Shown piece by piece: positions 1 through 8,587 of a DNA stretch of 64,000 nucleotides. A program made the position numbers and the translations under genes. The notes beneath the pieces were generated by a model that saw nothing but the letters and a program-made list of their open reading frames with translations, was not told the origin of the DNA and ran no database searches. Source of the stretch: Lachnospiraceae bacterium. GTDB taxonomy: Bacteria > Bacillota > Clostridia > Lachnospirales > Lachnospiraceae. Numbering within the stretch: position 1 is the stretch's first letter; each line of letters starts with the position of its first letter. The stretch is taken from contig SFDP01000001.1 of the NCBI GenBank assembly GCA_004558185.1, positions 1 to 64,000 on the forward strand, given 5' to 3'.

Positions 1-1497
1 GATATAATGTGCTTTTGCCTCATTGACCGCAGACTGTGACAGGTGTTTCCGTCTGAAATAATCTGCGGAAATCGCCCGAGATAATCTGCGGTTTGACACC
101 TTTGCAGATTCTTCTGCCAGGCTTTTAACCTGCTCTGCTACTACGGCAAAGCCCTTTCCTGCCTCTCCGGCTCTCGCTGCCTCGATCGCAGCATTCAGTG
201 AAAGCAGATTCGTCTGGCTGGCAATATCTTCTATCGTAGCAATAATCGTTCCAATCTGCTCGGAGCATTTGGCAATTTCTGCAATGGCATTCTTCAGCTC
301 CTGCATCTTCTCATTGCCCTGTGTCAGGCTTTCACCGGCCTTTGTAGAGGTTTCTACCGTAATTCTGGCTTCTTCCACCTGCTCCTCCATGGACTTGGTC
401 ATCTGACGGATCAATTCCATGATCTCCGACACCTGACTGGACTGATGTGTGCTTCCTTCTGCCAGCTCCATAGCCGCCTTTGCCAACTGATCCGAACCGC
501 TGTCTATTTCCTGAACGCTGTTACGCAAGGATAAGAGAATCTCTCTGGTTTCAGACAGGATCGTTTCCATAGAAACTCTAATCTGTTGAAAGTCACCCAG
601 ATACTCCTTGGTCACTCCTACCATATAATTGCCTTCGCCCATCTGCGACAATACATAGGAGATATCATTGATCATATCCGCAAAGTATTGCTTCATAAAG
701 GTCAGTGAGCGTACCATTTCTCCCACTTCACCTTCTTTATCCCGAAAGTCCTCCAAATCTATGTTCAGATTACCCTTTGCAAATTCATGCAATATCTCTT
801 CCGTTTTGACGATGGGCGCCAGCAATTCCTCTTTGGCAAATTTGATGGTTTTCATGACCAGACGGGTCAAAAATCCAAAAGACAGGATAAAGATAAAACA
901 CATCGCATACTGAATACCCTCCATGATATCCGTCTTTTTCTGCAGACGTTTTTGTACTGTAGAGATCAGCAGTTCCGTTTGGTCATTAATTTCCCGTATG
1001 GTACTCTGGTACTCTTCACCAAAGACCTCCTCAATGGCAGCTTCTGAGTTTCCTGCCGAAACGGCATCCATAGCAGCCGTTTCCAGAGGAACCAGGCCAT
1101 TGGACATTCCTGCGATACTGTTCATCATCGCCCATTCATCTTCAGAAACATCGTTTTTCTCCAGACCTGCCCAGGCAATGTCCCGATTCATATCTACTTC
1201 CAGTTCTCTCATATAATCATCGTAAAAGGATTTCTCCCCTGTTACTGCATAGGACTGAACCGCCGCAGTCAACGCCTTGGAGCCAATACGATACTGGTTC
1301 AGAAACGTGGTTGTTTCTGTTTCTTCATTCAGCATTTGGGTATTATAAATACTGATTGCTATAAATGCAATCAAAGAAACAGCAGCCAGCACCAGCAATA
1401 CATAAACCTGTTTAATATCCCGGTTAAGCTGTTCAGACTGGCTGCTCCCCTTGCTGTCGTAAGCACCGTTTTTCTTTCCGATATTCCCCTCTTTCAT
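1..1497 (-). CDS. methyl-accepting chemotaxis protein (3' end off window)
   Basis: Chemoreceptor that senses ligands through an extracytoplasmic domain and signals to CheA/CheW. Reading from 1497 down: a polar N-terminus, a membrane segment around residues 29-48, an extracytoplasmic helical region to about residue 185 resembling a four-helix-bundle sensor, a second membrane segment starting with CFIFILSFGF, a HAMP-like stretch, and the signalling hairpin (SQTNLLSLNAAIEAARAGEAG, then GFAVVAEQVKSLAEESAK). The ATG at 1497 is preceded by a strong AAAGGAGAGG site. The frame stays open to base 1, so the end is not seen. After LAEESAK the sequence stops looking like a normal MCP helix; see findings. 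Family certain, ligand unknown. Confidence 0.9.
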   Translation of the reverse strand, partial: MKEGNIGKKNGAYDSKGSSQSEQLNRDIKQVYVLLVLAAVSLIAFIAISIYNTQMLNEETETTTFLNQYRIGSKALTAAVQSYAVTGEKSFYDDYMRELEVDMNRDIAWAGLEKNDVSEDEWAMMNSIAGMSNGLVPLETAAMDAVSAGNSEAAIEEVFGEEYQSTIREINDQTELLISTVQKRLQKKTDIMEGIQYAMCFIFILSFGFLTRLVMKTIKFAKEELLAPIVKTEEILHEFAKGNLNIDLEDFRDKEGEVGEMVRSLTFMKQYFADMINDISYVLSQMGEGNYMVGVTKEYLGDFQQIRVSMETILSETREILLSLRNSVQEIDSGSDQLAKAAMELAEGSTHQSSQVSEIMELIRQMTKSMEEQVEEARITVETSTKAGESLTQGNEKMQELKNAIAEIAKCSEQIGTIIATIEDIASQTNLLSLNAAIEAARAGEAGKGFAVVAEQVKSLAEESAKVSNRRLSRAISADYFRRKHLSQSAVNEAKAHYI

Positions 1498-1658
1498 TTG
1501 TACCCCTCTCCTTTCATCTGCCGTTATATAAACTGTCAGCCACTTTTAGTATAATATAAATTGGCAGAAAAAACAACCTTCTTATCGATGTACAGTATTC
1601 CTCAGACATGGAAAAAGACAGTTATAAAGATTAAATTTACAGCTATCTAAAGTCTAAG

Positions 1659-1686
1659 CGGGGAAGCCTTCGCCTCCCCGCTTTTT
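1659..1686 (+). terminator. rho-independent terminator-like hairpin, T-run on plus strand
   Basis: GCGGGGA pairs with TCCCCGC across a ten-base loop and is followed on the plus strand by CTTTTTAT. No plus-strand gene precedes it. On the minus strand it follows glyA but lacks a T-run there. It may still mark the 3' end of glyA mRNA. Confidence 0.5.
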
Positions 1687-1688
1687 AT

Positions 1689-1732
1689 GTAACCTATTCA
1701 GAACAAAACCGCTGCTGTTCAGCTTTTCTTTT
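1689..1732. repeat. dispersed intergenic repeat, copy A
   Basis: The stretch carries TAACCTATTCAGAAC, then AAAACCGCTGCT and CAGCTTTTCTT. The same three blocks occur at 7785-7836 and, more diverged, at 43282-43330. It begins two bases after the glyA stop codon. This copy lacks the CCCCATTCGC block of the 7785 copy. Confidence 0.6.
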
Positions 1733-1733
1733 G

Positions 1734-2972
1734 CTATTCCAACGGATACTTTGCTGTCAATTCAGCTACGATCGCCTTTGCAGCCGGAATTCCCGCTTCC
1801 TTCTCCTTAATCACCAGAGAGATCGCTTCAGCTATTCGATCCATATCCCCGGTATTCATCCCCCTTGAGGTAACGGCCGGAGTACCCAGACGAATTCCAC
1901 TGGTCACAAAGGCAGATTTGGGATCATTGGGAATGGTATTCTTATTGGCCGTAATGTGCGCCATATCCAGCCATTTCTCCACTTCCTTTCCAGCCAAATC
2001 AAAGGGAGTCAGATCCACCAGCATCAAGTGATTGTCTGTCCCCTTGGAAACAATACAGATCCCTCTGTCCATAAGTCCTTTACACAGAGCCTGGGCATTG
2101 TTGATGATTCCCTGCTGATAAGCCTTGAACTCTTCACTCAGAGCTTCCTTAAAGCAGACTGCCTTTGCAGCGATCACGTGCATTAAAGGCCCGCCCTGGG
2201 TTCCGGGAAAGATCGCCTTATTGAAGTTATACTTCTCATTGGCTTCTTTTGAGGAAAGAATCATTCCTCCTCTGGGACCTCTTAAGGTTTTGTGAGTGGT
2301 TGTGGTAACCACATCTGCATAAGGAACAGGACTGGGATGCAGACCTGCTGCCACCAACCCCGCAATATGAGCCATATCCACCATCAATACGGCCCCCACC
2401 GCATCTGCCACCTCTCTGAACTTCTTAAAATCTATGGTTCTGGCATAAGCAGAGGCTCCGGCAATGATCATCTTAGGCTTTGCCTCGAGAGCAATCCTTT
2501 TTAACTCATCATAGTCAATGAAGCCTTCCTCATTTACTCCATAGGGAACGATCTTGAAATATTTGCCGGAAAGATTCACCGGACTTCCATGAGTCAGGTG
2601 TCCGCCATGATCCAGATTCATTCCCATGACGGTATCTCCCGGCTCTAAAATAGCAAACTGCACCGCCATATTGGCCTGGGCGCCGGAATGGGGCTGAACA
2701 TTGGCGTACTCACAGCCAAACAGCTTCTTGGCCCGTTCGATGGCCAGATTTTCCACTACATCTACACATTCACAGCCGCCATAATAACGCTTTCCCGGAT
2801 ATCCTTCTGCATATTTATTGGTCAGGGGACTTCCCATAGCTGCCATAACGGCCTTGCTTACCCAGTTTTCAGAAGCAATCAGCTCAATATGGTCATTCTG
2901 CCGCTTTCCCTCATCCACGATGGCCTGGGCAATTTCCGGATCCACCTGCCTGATTTCATCAAAAGAATACAT
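1734..2972 (-). CDS. glyA: serine hydroxymethyltransferase
   Basis: PLP enzyme interconverting serine and glycine while loading one-carbon units on tetrahydrofolate, in the cytosol; the main source of methylene-THF for purine and thymidylate synthesis. The product has the full family length (412 residues) and the PLP-lysine motif TTTTHKTLRGPRGG. The longest frame starts at a GTG (2984), but AAAGGTGG lies seven bases before the ATG at 2972, which I take as the start (MYSFDEIRQVD). It stands alone behind its own promoter (3001-3029), separated from the upstream kinase gene by a terminator. Identification is secure. Confidence 0.97.
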   Translation of the reverse strand: MYSFDEIRQVDPEIAQAIVDEGKRQNDHIELIASENWVSKAVMAAMGSPLTNKYAEGYPGKRYYGGCECVDVVENLAIERAKKLFGCEYANVQPHSGAQANMAVQFAILEPGDTVMGMNLDHGGHLTHGSPVNLSGKYFKIVPYGVNEEGFIDYDELKRIALEAKPKMIIAGASAYARTIDFKKFREVADAVGAVLMVDMAHIAGLVAAGLHPSPVPYADVVTTTTHKTLRGPRGGMILSSKEANEKYNFNKAIFPGTQGGPLMHVIAAKAVCFKEALSEEFKAYQQGIINNAQALCKGLMDRGICIVSKGTDNHLMLVDLTPFDLAGKEVEKWLDMAHITANKNTIPNDPKSAFVTSGIRLGTPAVTSRGMNTGDMDRIAEAISLVIKEKEAGIPAAKAIVAELTAKYPLE

Positions 2973-3000
2973 TTTCTCATCCACCTTTCTTTTTTCAATG

Positions 3001-3029
3001 ATTATAGCATATCATGATACCAGGGTCAA
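3001..3029 (-). promoter_or_regulatory. sigma-A promoter of glyA
   Basis: On the minus strand TTGACC (3029-3024), a 17-base spacer and TATAAT (3006-3001), with TGC just before the -10 giving an extended form. Transcription would start near 2994, about 22 bases before the chosen ATG. Confidence 0.8.
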
Positions 3030-3038
3030 AAGGTCTGA

Positions 3039-3066
3039 ACCCACATGAGCTTGCTCAAATGTGGGT
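3039..3066. other. inverted repeat upstream of the glyA promoter
   Basis: ACCCACAT (3039-3046) pairs with ATGTGGGT (3059-3066), extended inward by GAG/CTC. It sits just upstream of the glyA -35 box. No T-run follows on either strand, so it could be a regulator site or an mRNA 3' structure; function unknown. Confidence 0.45.
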
Positions 3067-3164
3067 GAATGTCCTTGAGACCCGCCAAAATATGAGCTTA
3101 AAAGTGGACATCATATCATTTTTCTCTCTAACAAACAATATCCATCGCAAAGACCCAAATAGCG

Positions 3165-3206
3165 CAAACAAATTTCCGGGGCTCAAAAGGCTTATACCCC
3201 CGGAAA
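3165..3206 (-). terminator. terminator after the sensor kinase gene
   Basis: On the minus strand TTTCCGGGG (3206-3198) pairs with CCCCGGAAA (3181-3173), followed by TTTGTTTG. The 5' arm overlaps the last codons of the histidine kinase gene. Confidence 0.65.
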
Positions 3207-4514
3207 CGTAATCTGAATACGGGTCCCTCTGCCCACCTGTGACCAGAGCTCTATCCGGGCATCGAACTGAGCCACAATATGCTTGACGATAGCCAGTCCC
3301 AGACCCGTTCCACCGGTAGATTTTGAACGGCTTTTATCTACCCGATAGAACCGTTCAAATACCCTTTCCTGATGCTCAATCGGAATCCCGATTCCGGTAT
3401 CCTGTACGGACAGAATCACCCTCTTGGGCTCTTTTTTCACACTGACCAGAACGCTTCCGCCCTCATTGTTATAGCGAATTGCGTTGTCACAGAGATTGTA
3501 CAAAAGCTCCTCCAGCATATCTTTTTCTGCCAACACCAGGGCCGACTCTCCCTGAAAATGTATGCTGACCCCATGCTTCTTGGCATTCATCTGTAAATTC
3601 TCCACGCATCCTTTAGCCACAGGACTCAGATCGATAGGCTCAAAGTGATGAACCGCCTCTGTGGAATCCAGCTCCGACAAACGGATAATATCATTTATCA
3701 AAGTAAGCAGACGGGCAGCATTCCGGTGAATCTCATGAGAAAAGCGTAGCACATCCTTTTCCTGTGCCATTCCATTTTCAATAAGCTGGGCATATCCGGA
3801 AATCGCCGTCAGCGGCGTTTTTAGCTCATGGGACACATTCGCCGTAAAATCCTGGCGAATTCTGGCACTTTTCAGAATATCCTCATGCTGCTTGTAAATG
3901 GTGTTCATAAAGGGGCGCAGCTCCTCATAGGTTTCAATTTCCCCAAAGCTGTCCAGATTTTTAGCCAGTCCCTCTATAGGCCTTACCAGCTTTCTGGTAA
4001 GAAAATGGGCAAAAATCATACACAGCAGAAATAAAATCAGTGCCAGAAAAACGATCACCGGAACAGCATTATAAAAAATTCCCAAAAGATTGCTGGTTTC
4101 CCGTGACACCCTGAGTACATAGTCCTTCTGCAGTTTCAGGGCATAATAAAAGGCGTCCTTCCCCAGGGTGCTGGAACGGCGGCTGGCAAAGCCTTCACCG
4201 GTTTTGGCAGCCTCCTGTACTTCTTCCCTTTCCCCATGATTTTCCAGCCCTGCTATGGAAACATTGCTGTCATACTCTACCTCTCCCCGAGCGTTAATTA
4301 GGGTTACCCGGAGCTTGTCCGGCACAAGTCCTGCCAGACCTTCCTCATCCATATCCTGATTGAGCATACTGCGAAAAAGCTGTGCTGTGGTTTTCAAGTC
4401 GTCTAAGATCTGCGCTCTGAACAGATCATAAAAAATAGCACTGACAGAAACCAGGGTCAGCAGGATGGCTAAAGTTGCAATTCCTATCAGTTGTGCATTA
4501 ATCTTCCTTTTCAT
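3192..4514 (-). CDS. PhoR-like sensor histidine kinase
   Basis: Membrane sensor kinase of 440 residues. TM1 is at about residues 9-30, an extracytoplasmic sensor region runs to about 145, TM2 is at about 151-172, then HAMP-like linker, HisKA with phospho-accepting His229 in VSHELKTP, and a HATPase domain with the N box (CDNAIRYNN), DTGIGIP, FERFYRVD and GGTGLGLAIV. Its ATG overlaps the response-regulator stop by one base (TAATG), so the two are translationally coupled. It lies below nptA and the pst operon, which suggests it answers phosphate limitation as PhoR does. The pairing is clear; the phosphate role is inferred from context. Confidence 0.9.
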   Translation of the reverse strand: MKRKINAQLIGIATLAILLTLVSVSAIFYDLFRAQILDDLKTTAQLFRSMLNQDMDEEGLAGLVPDKLRVTLINARGEVEYDSNVSIAGLENHGEREEVQEAAKTGEGFASRRSSTLGKDAFYYALKLQKDYVLRVSRETSNLLGIFYNAVPVIVFLALILFLLCMIFAHFLTRKLVRPIEGLAKNLDSFGEIETYEELRPFMNTIYKQHEDILKSARIRQDFTANVSHELKTPLTAISGYAQLIENGMAQEKDVLRFSHEIHRNAARLLTLINDIIRLSELDSTEAVHHFEPIDLSPVAKGCVENLQMNAKKHGVSIHFQGESALVLAEKDMLEELLYNLCDNAIRYNNEGGSVLVSVKKEPKRVILSVQDTGIGIPIEHQERVFERFYRVDKSRSKSTGGTGLGLAIVKHIVAQFDARIELWSQVGRGTRIQITFPGV

Positions 4515-5185
4515 TATTCAATCATATAACCCACATTTCGAATGGTCCTGATCATCGTTCCCTGTTCTCCCAGCTTTTGCCTGAGGGTTTTGATATGCAT
4601 ATCCAGAGTACGGGACTCTCCTTCAAAGTCGGTTCCCCATACCCTCTCCATAATCATTTCCCGGGAAGTAACGATGCCCGCATTCTGCAAAAGAAGCTGC
4701 AGCAGTTTAAATTCCTTGAAGGTCAGCTCAATTTGCCTGCCCTCCACGAAAACTGCGTGCTTTTCATTATCCAGAGAAATTCCCTTCAGTGAATAGACCT
4801 TCTCCTCTGCCTTCCCTCCGCAGCGCCTCAGAAGAGCCTTTACCCGGGATACCAGCTCCATTACCCCAAAGGGCTTTGTAAGATAGTCGTCTGCTCCCTG
4901 ATCCAGTCCCTTTACCTTATCCAGCTCCGTAGTTTTGGCCGTTACCATAATTATCGGGAGCTTACGGCTTTCCGGGTTGCTGCGAATGGCTTTAACAATA
5001 CTTAGCCCATCCTCATCCGGGAGCATTACATCCAGCACAACCAGATCAGGCAGCTTCTCCCTCATGGCTGCATAGAAGTCCTTTGCACATTCAAAATCCT
5101 GAATATGATAGCCGCTGTTTTTTAAAGCAAAAGCCTCAATTTCCCTGATATTCAGATCATCCTCTACAATATAAATCAGTGCCAT
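4514..5185 (-). CDS. OmpR/PhoB-family response regulator
   Basis: Two-domain regulator of 223 residues. The receiver domain (about 1-118) has the acidic pair EDD at 8-10, phospho-acceptor Asp52 in VVLDVMLPDEDG, a Thr in VTAKT and the Lys of LTKPF. The C-terminal winged-helix DNA-binding domain (about 130-223) ends in the usual TIRNVGYMIE. The gene follows nptA by 33 bases and overlaps the kinase gene, so nptA, regulator and kinase probably form one operon. It is the natural candidate to bind the TTTACA repeats at 7076-7114. A Pho role is inferred from neighbours; the sequence alone only says OmpR family. Confidence 0.92.
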   Translation of the reverse strand: MALIYIVEDDLNIREIEAFALKNSGYHIQDFECAKDFYAAMREKLPDLVVLDVMLPDEDGLSIVKAIRSNPESRKLPIIMVTAKTTELDKVKGLDQGADDYLTKPFGVMELVSRVKALLRRCGGKAEEKVYSLKGISLDNEKHAVFVEGRQIELTFKEFKLLQLLLQNAGIVTSREMIMERVWGTDFEGESRTLDMHIKTLRQKLGEQGTMIRTIRNVGYMIE

Positions 5186-5218
5186 GGCTTTCCCTCGTTA
5201 ATCACTAAGAAACTGAAT

Positions 5219-6991
5219 TTAGGGGAGAACATATTTTTTCTTCAATTCCTTATACTTCTTCCTGAACTCCTCATTATCCTTACTCTTGACCTCCTCCAGA
5301 TAGCCATGAGTTTCGTAATTATCCTCTGCTACTTCCTTCACGCATACCGCAATATTGGAGCAATGATCGGTAACCCGCTCATAGCTGGTAATAATGTCGG
5401 AATGAACAAAGCCCATTTCAATGGTGCATTTTCCCTTCTGCAGACGTTTTACATGGCGCTGCTTCAGCTCTCCCTTCAGGTAATCCACCACCTCTTCCAT
5501 AGGTTCAACCAGAATTGCATTGCCATAATCCTCTTCCTTAAATACTCTGAAGGCGACCTCTACCGTATCCTTAATGGCCTCAGTGTAGACCTCCAGCTCT
5601 TCCTCTGCTTTTTTGGAAAACTTCAGGCCCTTTTTATTCATCTCCTCTGCTGCTTTTTTTACAGATACCGCATGGTCGGATATCCGTTCAAAGTCACTGA
5701 GACAGTGCAGAATAATGGACAGGGTATGGTTGTCCCGTTCCGACATCTGTTTTTGCCCCAGCTTAACCAGGTAGGTTCCCAACTGATCTTCATAGCGATC
5801 TATTTCATTTTCCAGAAAAACCACCCGTTCTGCCTTTTTCTCATCATATTTATCCACCAGCTCGATAGCCTTGAACAAGGCTTCCTTCGTCAGATCAGCC
5901 ATATTCTGGGCAACCTGACGGCATTGCTGTACGGCAAAGCCAGGAGTCTCAAGAAATCTTGCATCCAGCAGCTTAAAGTCCTTATCCCCGGGAGAAAGCA
6001 CCTCTTCCTCCTTAATATCATCCGGAATCGTAAGACAGGCCAGTCTTTCCAGTCCTTTGGAGAAGGGCAGAAGCATCAGTGTGGAGCAAATATTAAATAT
6101 ACTGTGTATTACTGCAATTCCTGCTGCCGTGGCGCTTTCATTCAGAAAGGAAAAACGAACGAAGCTGTTCACGGTGTAGAATACAACCATAAAAACAATC
6201 GTTCCAATAATATTAAAGTAAAGATGTACCAGAGCAGCTCGCTTCGCATTTTTGCTGGCTCCAATACCGGACAGCATGGCAGTCACACAGGTACCGATAT
6301 TTTGCCCCATAATGATCGGTATTGCCGTTCCAAAGGTGACGGAGCCGGTAATACAAAGTGCCTGCAGAATACCTACCGAAGCAGAGGAGCTCTGTATAAC
6401 TGCAGTCAAAAGCAGTCCCGCCAGCATACCCAGGATAGGCTGACTGAAGGCGGTAAGAATACTGGTAAATTCCGGTACGTCTGCCAGAGGTTTAACTGCC
6501 TCGCTCATGGTATCCATACCAAACATCAGGATCGCAAAGCCCACCAGAATCATCCCTATATTTTTTCTGGACTCTTTTTTGGAGAACAGCAAAAAGCCCA
6601 CACCCACAATCGCCAGAACAGGCGAAAAGGATGTTGGCTTCAATAGCTGAATAAAAAAATTGTTGCTTTCAATGCCGCTTAGGCTGAGAATCCAGGATGT
6701 GATGGTAGTACCCACATTGGCACCCATGATAATGCCGATGGTCTGGGACAGCTTCATCACCCCGGAGTTTACAAAGCCCACCACCATGACCGTAGTGGCA
6801 GAGGACGACTGGATTACTGCGGTAACCGCTGCTCCCAGCAGCACTGCCTTAATGGGATTAGAGGTAAGCCGCTCCAGAATCTTCTCCAGGCGGCCGCCGC
6901 TGGCCTTGGATAAGCCATCTCCCATCAGGTTCATCCCATACAGAAACAAAGCAAGTCCACCTATCATCGTCAGTACGCCGAATAAGTCCAT
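5219..6991 (-). CDS. Na/Pi cotransporter family protein with PhoU-like tail
   Basis: Sodium-coupled phosphate importer of the inner membrane (NptA/YjbB type, 590 residues). The membrane half holds two inverted copies of the family repeat, each marked by a QSSSA motif (QSSSATT near residue 61 and QSSSASV near residue 200), the hallmark of the Na/Pi fold. From about residue 345 the protein is soluble and helical and resembles PhoU domains. ATG at 6991 follows AGGAGG. It sits between phoU and the two-component genes and has a Pho-box-like array upstream, so regulation by phosphate is likely. Direction of transport (import or export) cannot be told from sequence. Confidence 0.93.
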   Translation of the reverse strand: MDLFGVLTMIGGLALFLYGMNLMGDGLSKASGGRLEKILERLTSNPIKAVLLGAAVTAVIQSSSATTVMVVGFVNSGVMKLSQTIGIIMGANVGTTITSWILSLSGIESNNFFIQLLKPTSFSPVLAIVGVGFLLFSKKESRKNIGMILVGFAILMFGMDTMSEAVKPLADVPEFTSILTAFSQPILGMLAGLLLTAVIQSSSASVGILQALCITGSVTFGTAIPIIMGQNIGTCVTAMLSGIGASKNAKRAALVHLYFNIIGTIVFMVVFYTVNSFVRFSFLNESATAAGIAVIHSIFNICSTLMLLPFSKGLERLACLTIPDDIKEEEVLSPGDKDFKLLDARFLETPGFAVQQCRQVAQNMADLTKEALFKAIELVDKYDEKKAERVVFLENEIDRYEDQLGTYLVKLGQKQMSERDNHTLSIILHCLSDFERISDHAVSVKKAAEEMNKKGLKFSKKAEEELEVYTEAIKDTVEVAFRVFKEEDYGNAILVEPMEEVVDYLKGELKQRHVKRLQKGKCTIEMGFVHSDIITSYERVTDHCSNIAVCVKEVAEDNYETHGYLEEVKSKDNEEFRKKYKELKKKYVLP

Positions 6992-7057
6992 AAAAACCTC
7001 CTGTTCGCATTGTCACGAACTTAATTGTAATAATAAAAAAACCCGATTTTCATCGAT

Positions 7058-7066
7058 TCTATATTA
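7058..7066 (-). promoter_or_regulatory. candidate -10 element for the Na/Pi cotransporter operon
   Basis: On the minus strand TTTAATATAGA offers TAATAT (7066-7061) or TATAGA (7063-7058). With TAATAT the start point would be near 7054, placing the nearest TTTACA repeat about 22 bases upstream, the spacing known for PhoP-activated promoters of Bacillus. There is no independent -35 box. Confidence 0.45.
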
Positions 7067-7075
7067 AACGATGGA

Positions 7076-7114
7076 TGTAAAAAATAAAAGGTGGAAATGT
7101 AAATTCTGTGTAAA
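7076..7114 (-). promoter_or_regulatory. Pho-box-like array (TTTACA repeats, 11-base phase)
   Basis: On the minus strand TTTACA occurs at 7114-7109, 7103-7098 and 7081-7076. The first two are exactly 11 bases apart and the third is 22 bases further, so all three share one helical phase. The missing position reads ACCTTT. Gram-positive PhoP boxes are direct TT(A/T/C)ACA-type repeats with this period. It lies between phoU and the Na/Pi gene. Confidence 0.7.
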
Positions 7115-7118
7115 ATTT

Positions 7119-7766
7119 CTAGGAAATCTCTCCTGTTTCTCTAAAAATCTGCCATTCTGCCACGTTTACCGCATGGTCTCCGATCTTCTCCAGATATTTG
7201 GCAAGCATCATCATGTCAATATACTCATCCGCATTGGAGTGTTCATCCTTTAAGGCTTCAATAATATCATTCTTCACCTTATTGAATAAGGTATCAATTA
7301 CATCATCCCCTGCAATGACCCGGCGTGAGGCTTTTAAATCATTGCTGACGAAGGCCTCCACCGCATTGGCGAAAAGCTCCTTTGTAGCCGTCACCATTCC
7401 CTCCAGATGGCTGGAATAAATCGATAATGGCTGCATATTGATCCTTAACAAAAGCTCTGCCATATCGCTGACATTGTCTCCTACCCGTTCAATATCCGAT
7501 ACCATCTTCAGTACAGAGGAAATCGTTCGCAGATCCCTTGCAATAGGCTGCTGCTTGGTAATCAGCTTGAGACACTGCCTCTCAATCTCTCGATTCAGGT
7601 CATTAATATTACGGTCATTTTTCTGAATTTCTTCTATCTCTTCCCGTTCTTTTTTCGCTAATGCACGAAAAAGATTTTCATAAGCTTCCTCCACCATATA
7701 GCTCATCCCGGCAATTTTTCCCTGCAGCTCGGCAAGTTCCAGTTCAAACACATTTCTCGGTGACAT
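7119..7766 (-). CDS. phoU: phosphate-specific transport regulator PhoU
   Basis: Cytosolic helical protein that restrains the Pst importer and modulates PhoR signalling; 215 residues, the usual length. It contains two PhoU repeats (about 14-105 and 118-205) with the metal-binding type motifs, for example SDIERVGDNVSDMAE in the first and KYLEKIGDHAVNVAEW in the second. ATG at 7766 follows AAAGGAGG. It is the last gene of pstS-C-A-B-phoU; the 68-base gap after pstB holds a copy of the dispersed repeat. Identification secure. Confidence 0.97.
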   Translation of the reverse strand: MSPRNVFELELAELQGKIAGMSYMVEEAYENLFRALAKKEREEIEEIQKNDRNINDLNREIERQCLKLITKQQPIARDLRTISSVLKMVSDIERVGDNVSDMAELLLRINMQPLSIYSSHLEGMVTATKELFANAVEAFVSNDLKASRRVIAGDDVIDTLFNKVKNDIIEALKDEHSNADEYIDMMMLAKYLEKIGDHAVNVAEWQIFRETGEIS

Positions 7767-7784
7767 TGTTCCTCCTTTCAGGTT

Positions 7785-7836
7785 CTGTAGCTATTCAGAA
7801 CCCCATTCGCAAAACCGCTGCTACGCAGCTTTTCTT
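7785..7836. repeat. dispersed intergenic repeat, copy B
   Basis: This is the fullest copy: CTATTCAGAACCCCATTCGC, then AAAACCGCTG and CTACGCAGCTTTTCTT. It contains the small palindrome GCTGC-TAC-GCAGC. Read on the minus strand it begins at the pstB stop codon, as copy A begins after the glyA stop. Confidence 0.65.
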
Positions 7837-8587
7837 ATCCAAATCTTCCTGTAATATAGTCCTCCGTCTGCTTTTTCACCGGTTGGGAGAAAAGAGTTTC
7901 CGTGGAGCCAAACTCAATAATCTCTCCGTTCAGAAAAAAAGCGGTATCATCAGAGATCCTGGCTGCCTGCTGCATATTGTGGGTGACAATAACCACCGTA
8001 TATTTTTGCTTCAGCCCCTCCATCAGTTCCTCAATTTTTAAGGTTGAAATGGGATCCAGGGCAGAGGTAGGCTCGTCCATCAGCAGCACCTGCGGCTCTA
8101 CCGCCAGCGCTCTGGCAATGCAAAGCCTCTGCTGCTGTCCGCCGGACAGCCCCAAGGCATTCTTTTTCAGCCTGTCCTTCACTTCCTCGAAAATAGCCGC
8201 ATCTCTGAGACTCTTTTCCACCAGCTCATCCAGTTTTTTTCTGTCCTTCACCCCATGCAGCCTTGGTCCATAAGCCACATTATCATAGATACTCATGGGA
8301 AAGGGGTTGGGCTGCTGAAAAACCATTCCTATCTTCTTGCGTAAGACACAGGTGTCTACACCGGGAGCATAAATATCTTCTCCATCAATATAAATTTTTC
8401 CTTCCAGACGAACGGTATCTACCAGATCATTCATCCGGTTCAGGCATTTCAAAAAGGTGGATTTTCCACAGCCGGAAGGCCCAATTAAAGCTGTTACGCC
8501 ATTCTTTTGTATATGTATATTAATATCCTTCAGCACATGGTGATTTCCAAAGTGAAGCTGGAGGTGCTCTACTTTAATTTTTGTCAT
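7835..8587 (-). CDS. pstB: phosphate ABC transporter ATP-binding protein
   Basis: ATPase that powers phosphate import by PstCA; 250 residues. Walker A GPSGCGKST, Q-loop region VFQQPNPFPMS, signature LSGGQQQRL, Walker B VLLMDEPTSALD and the switch His in VTHNM are all present; the PNPFP after the Q-loop is typical of PstB. A longer frame starts at 8605, but GGAG lies five bases before the ATG at 8587 (MTKIKVEHL), giving the normal family length. It overlaps the end of pstA by 14 bases. Confidence 0.97.
   Translation of the reverse strand: MTKIKVEHLQLHFGNHHVLKDINIHIQKNGVTALIGPSGCGKSTFLKCLNRMNDLVDTVRLEGKIYIDGEDIYAPGVDTCVLRKKIGMVFQQPNPFPMSIYDNVAYGPRLHGVKDRKKLDELVEKSLRDAAIFEEVKDRLKKNALGLSGGQQQRLCIARALAVEPQVLLMDEPTSALDPISTLKIEELMEGLKQKYTVVIVTHNMQQAARISDDTAFFLNGEIIEFGSTETLFSQPVKKQTEDYITGRFG

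Noticed and set aside
3020..3206. Similar looking segments GGGTCAAAAGGTCTGAACCC and GGGGCTCAAAAGGCTTATACCCC as a repeat pair
   Set aside because: The first is explained by the glyA -35 region and the second by the kinase terminator; the likeness is probably chance.
5306..6646. A 446-codon open frame on the plus strand
   Set aside because: It lies opposite the Na/Pi cotransporter gene, has no ribosome site, and its translation (rich in His, Gln, Lys and Arg) resembles no family. It is a shadow of the real gene.
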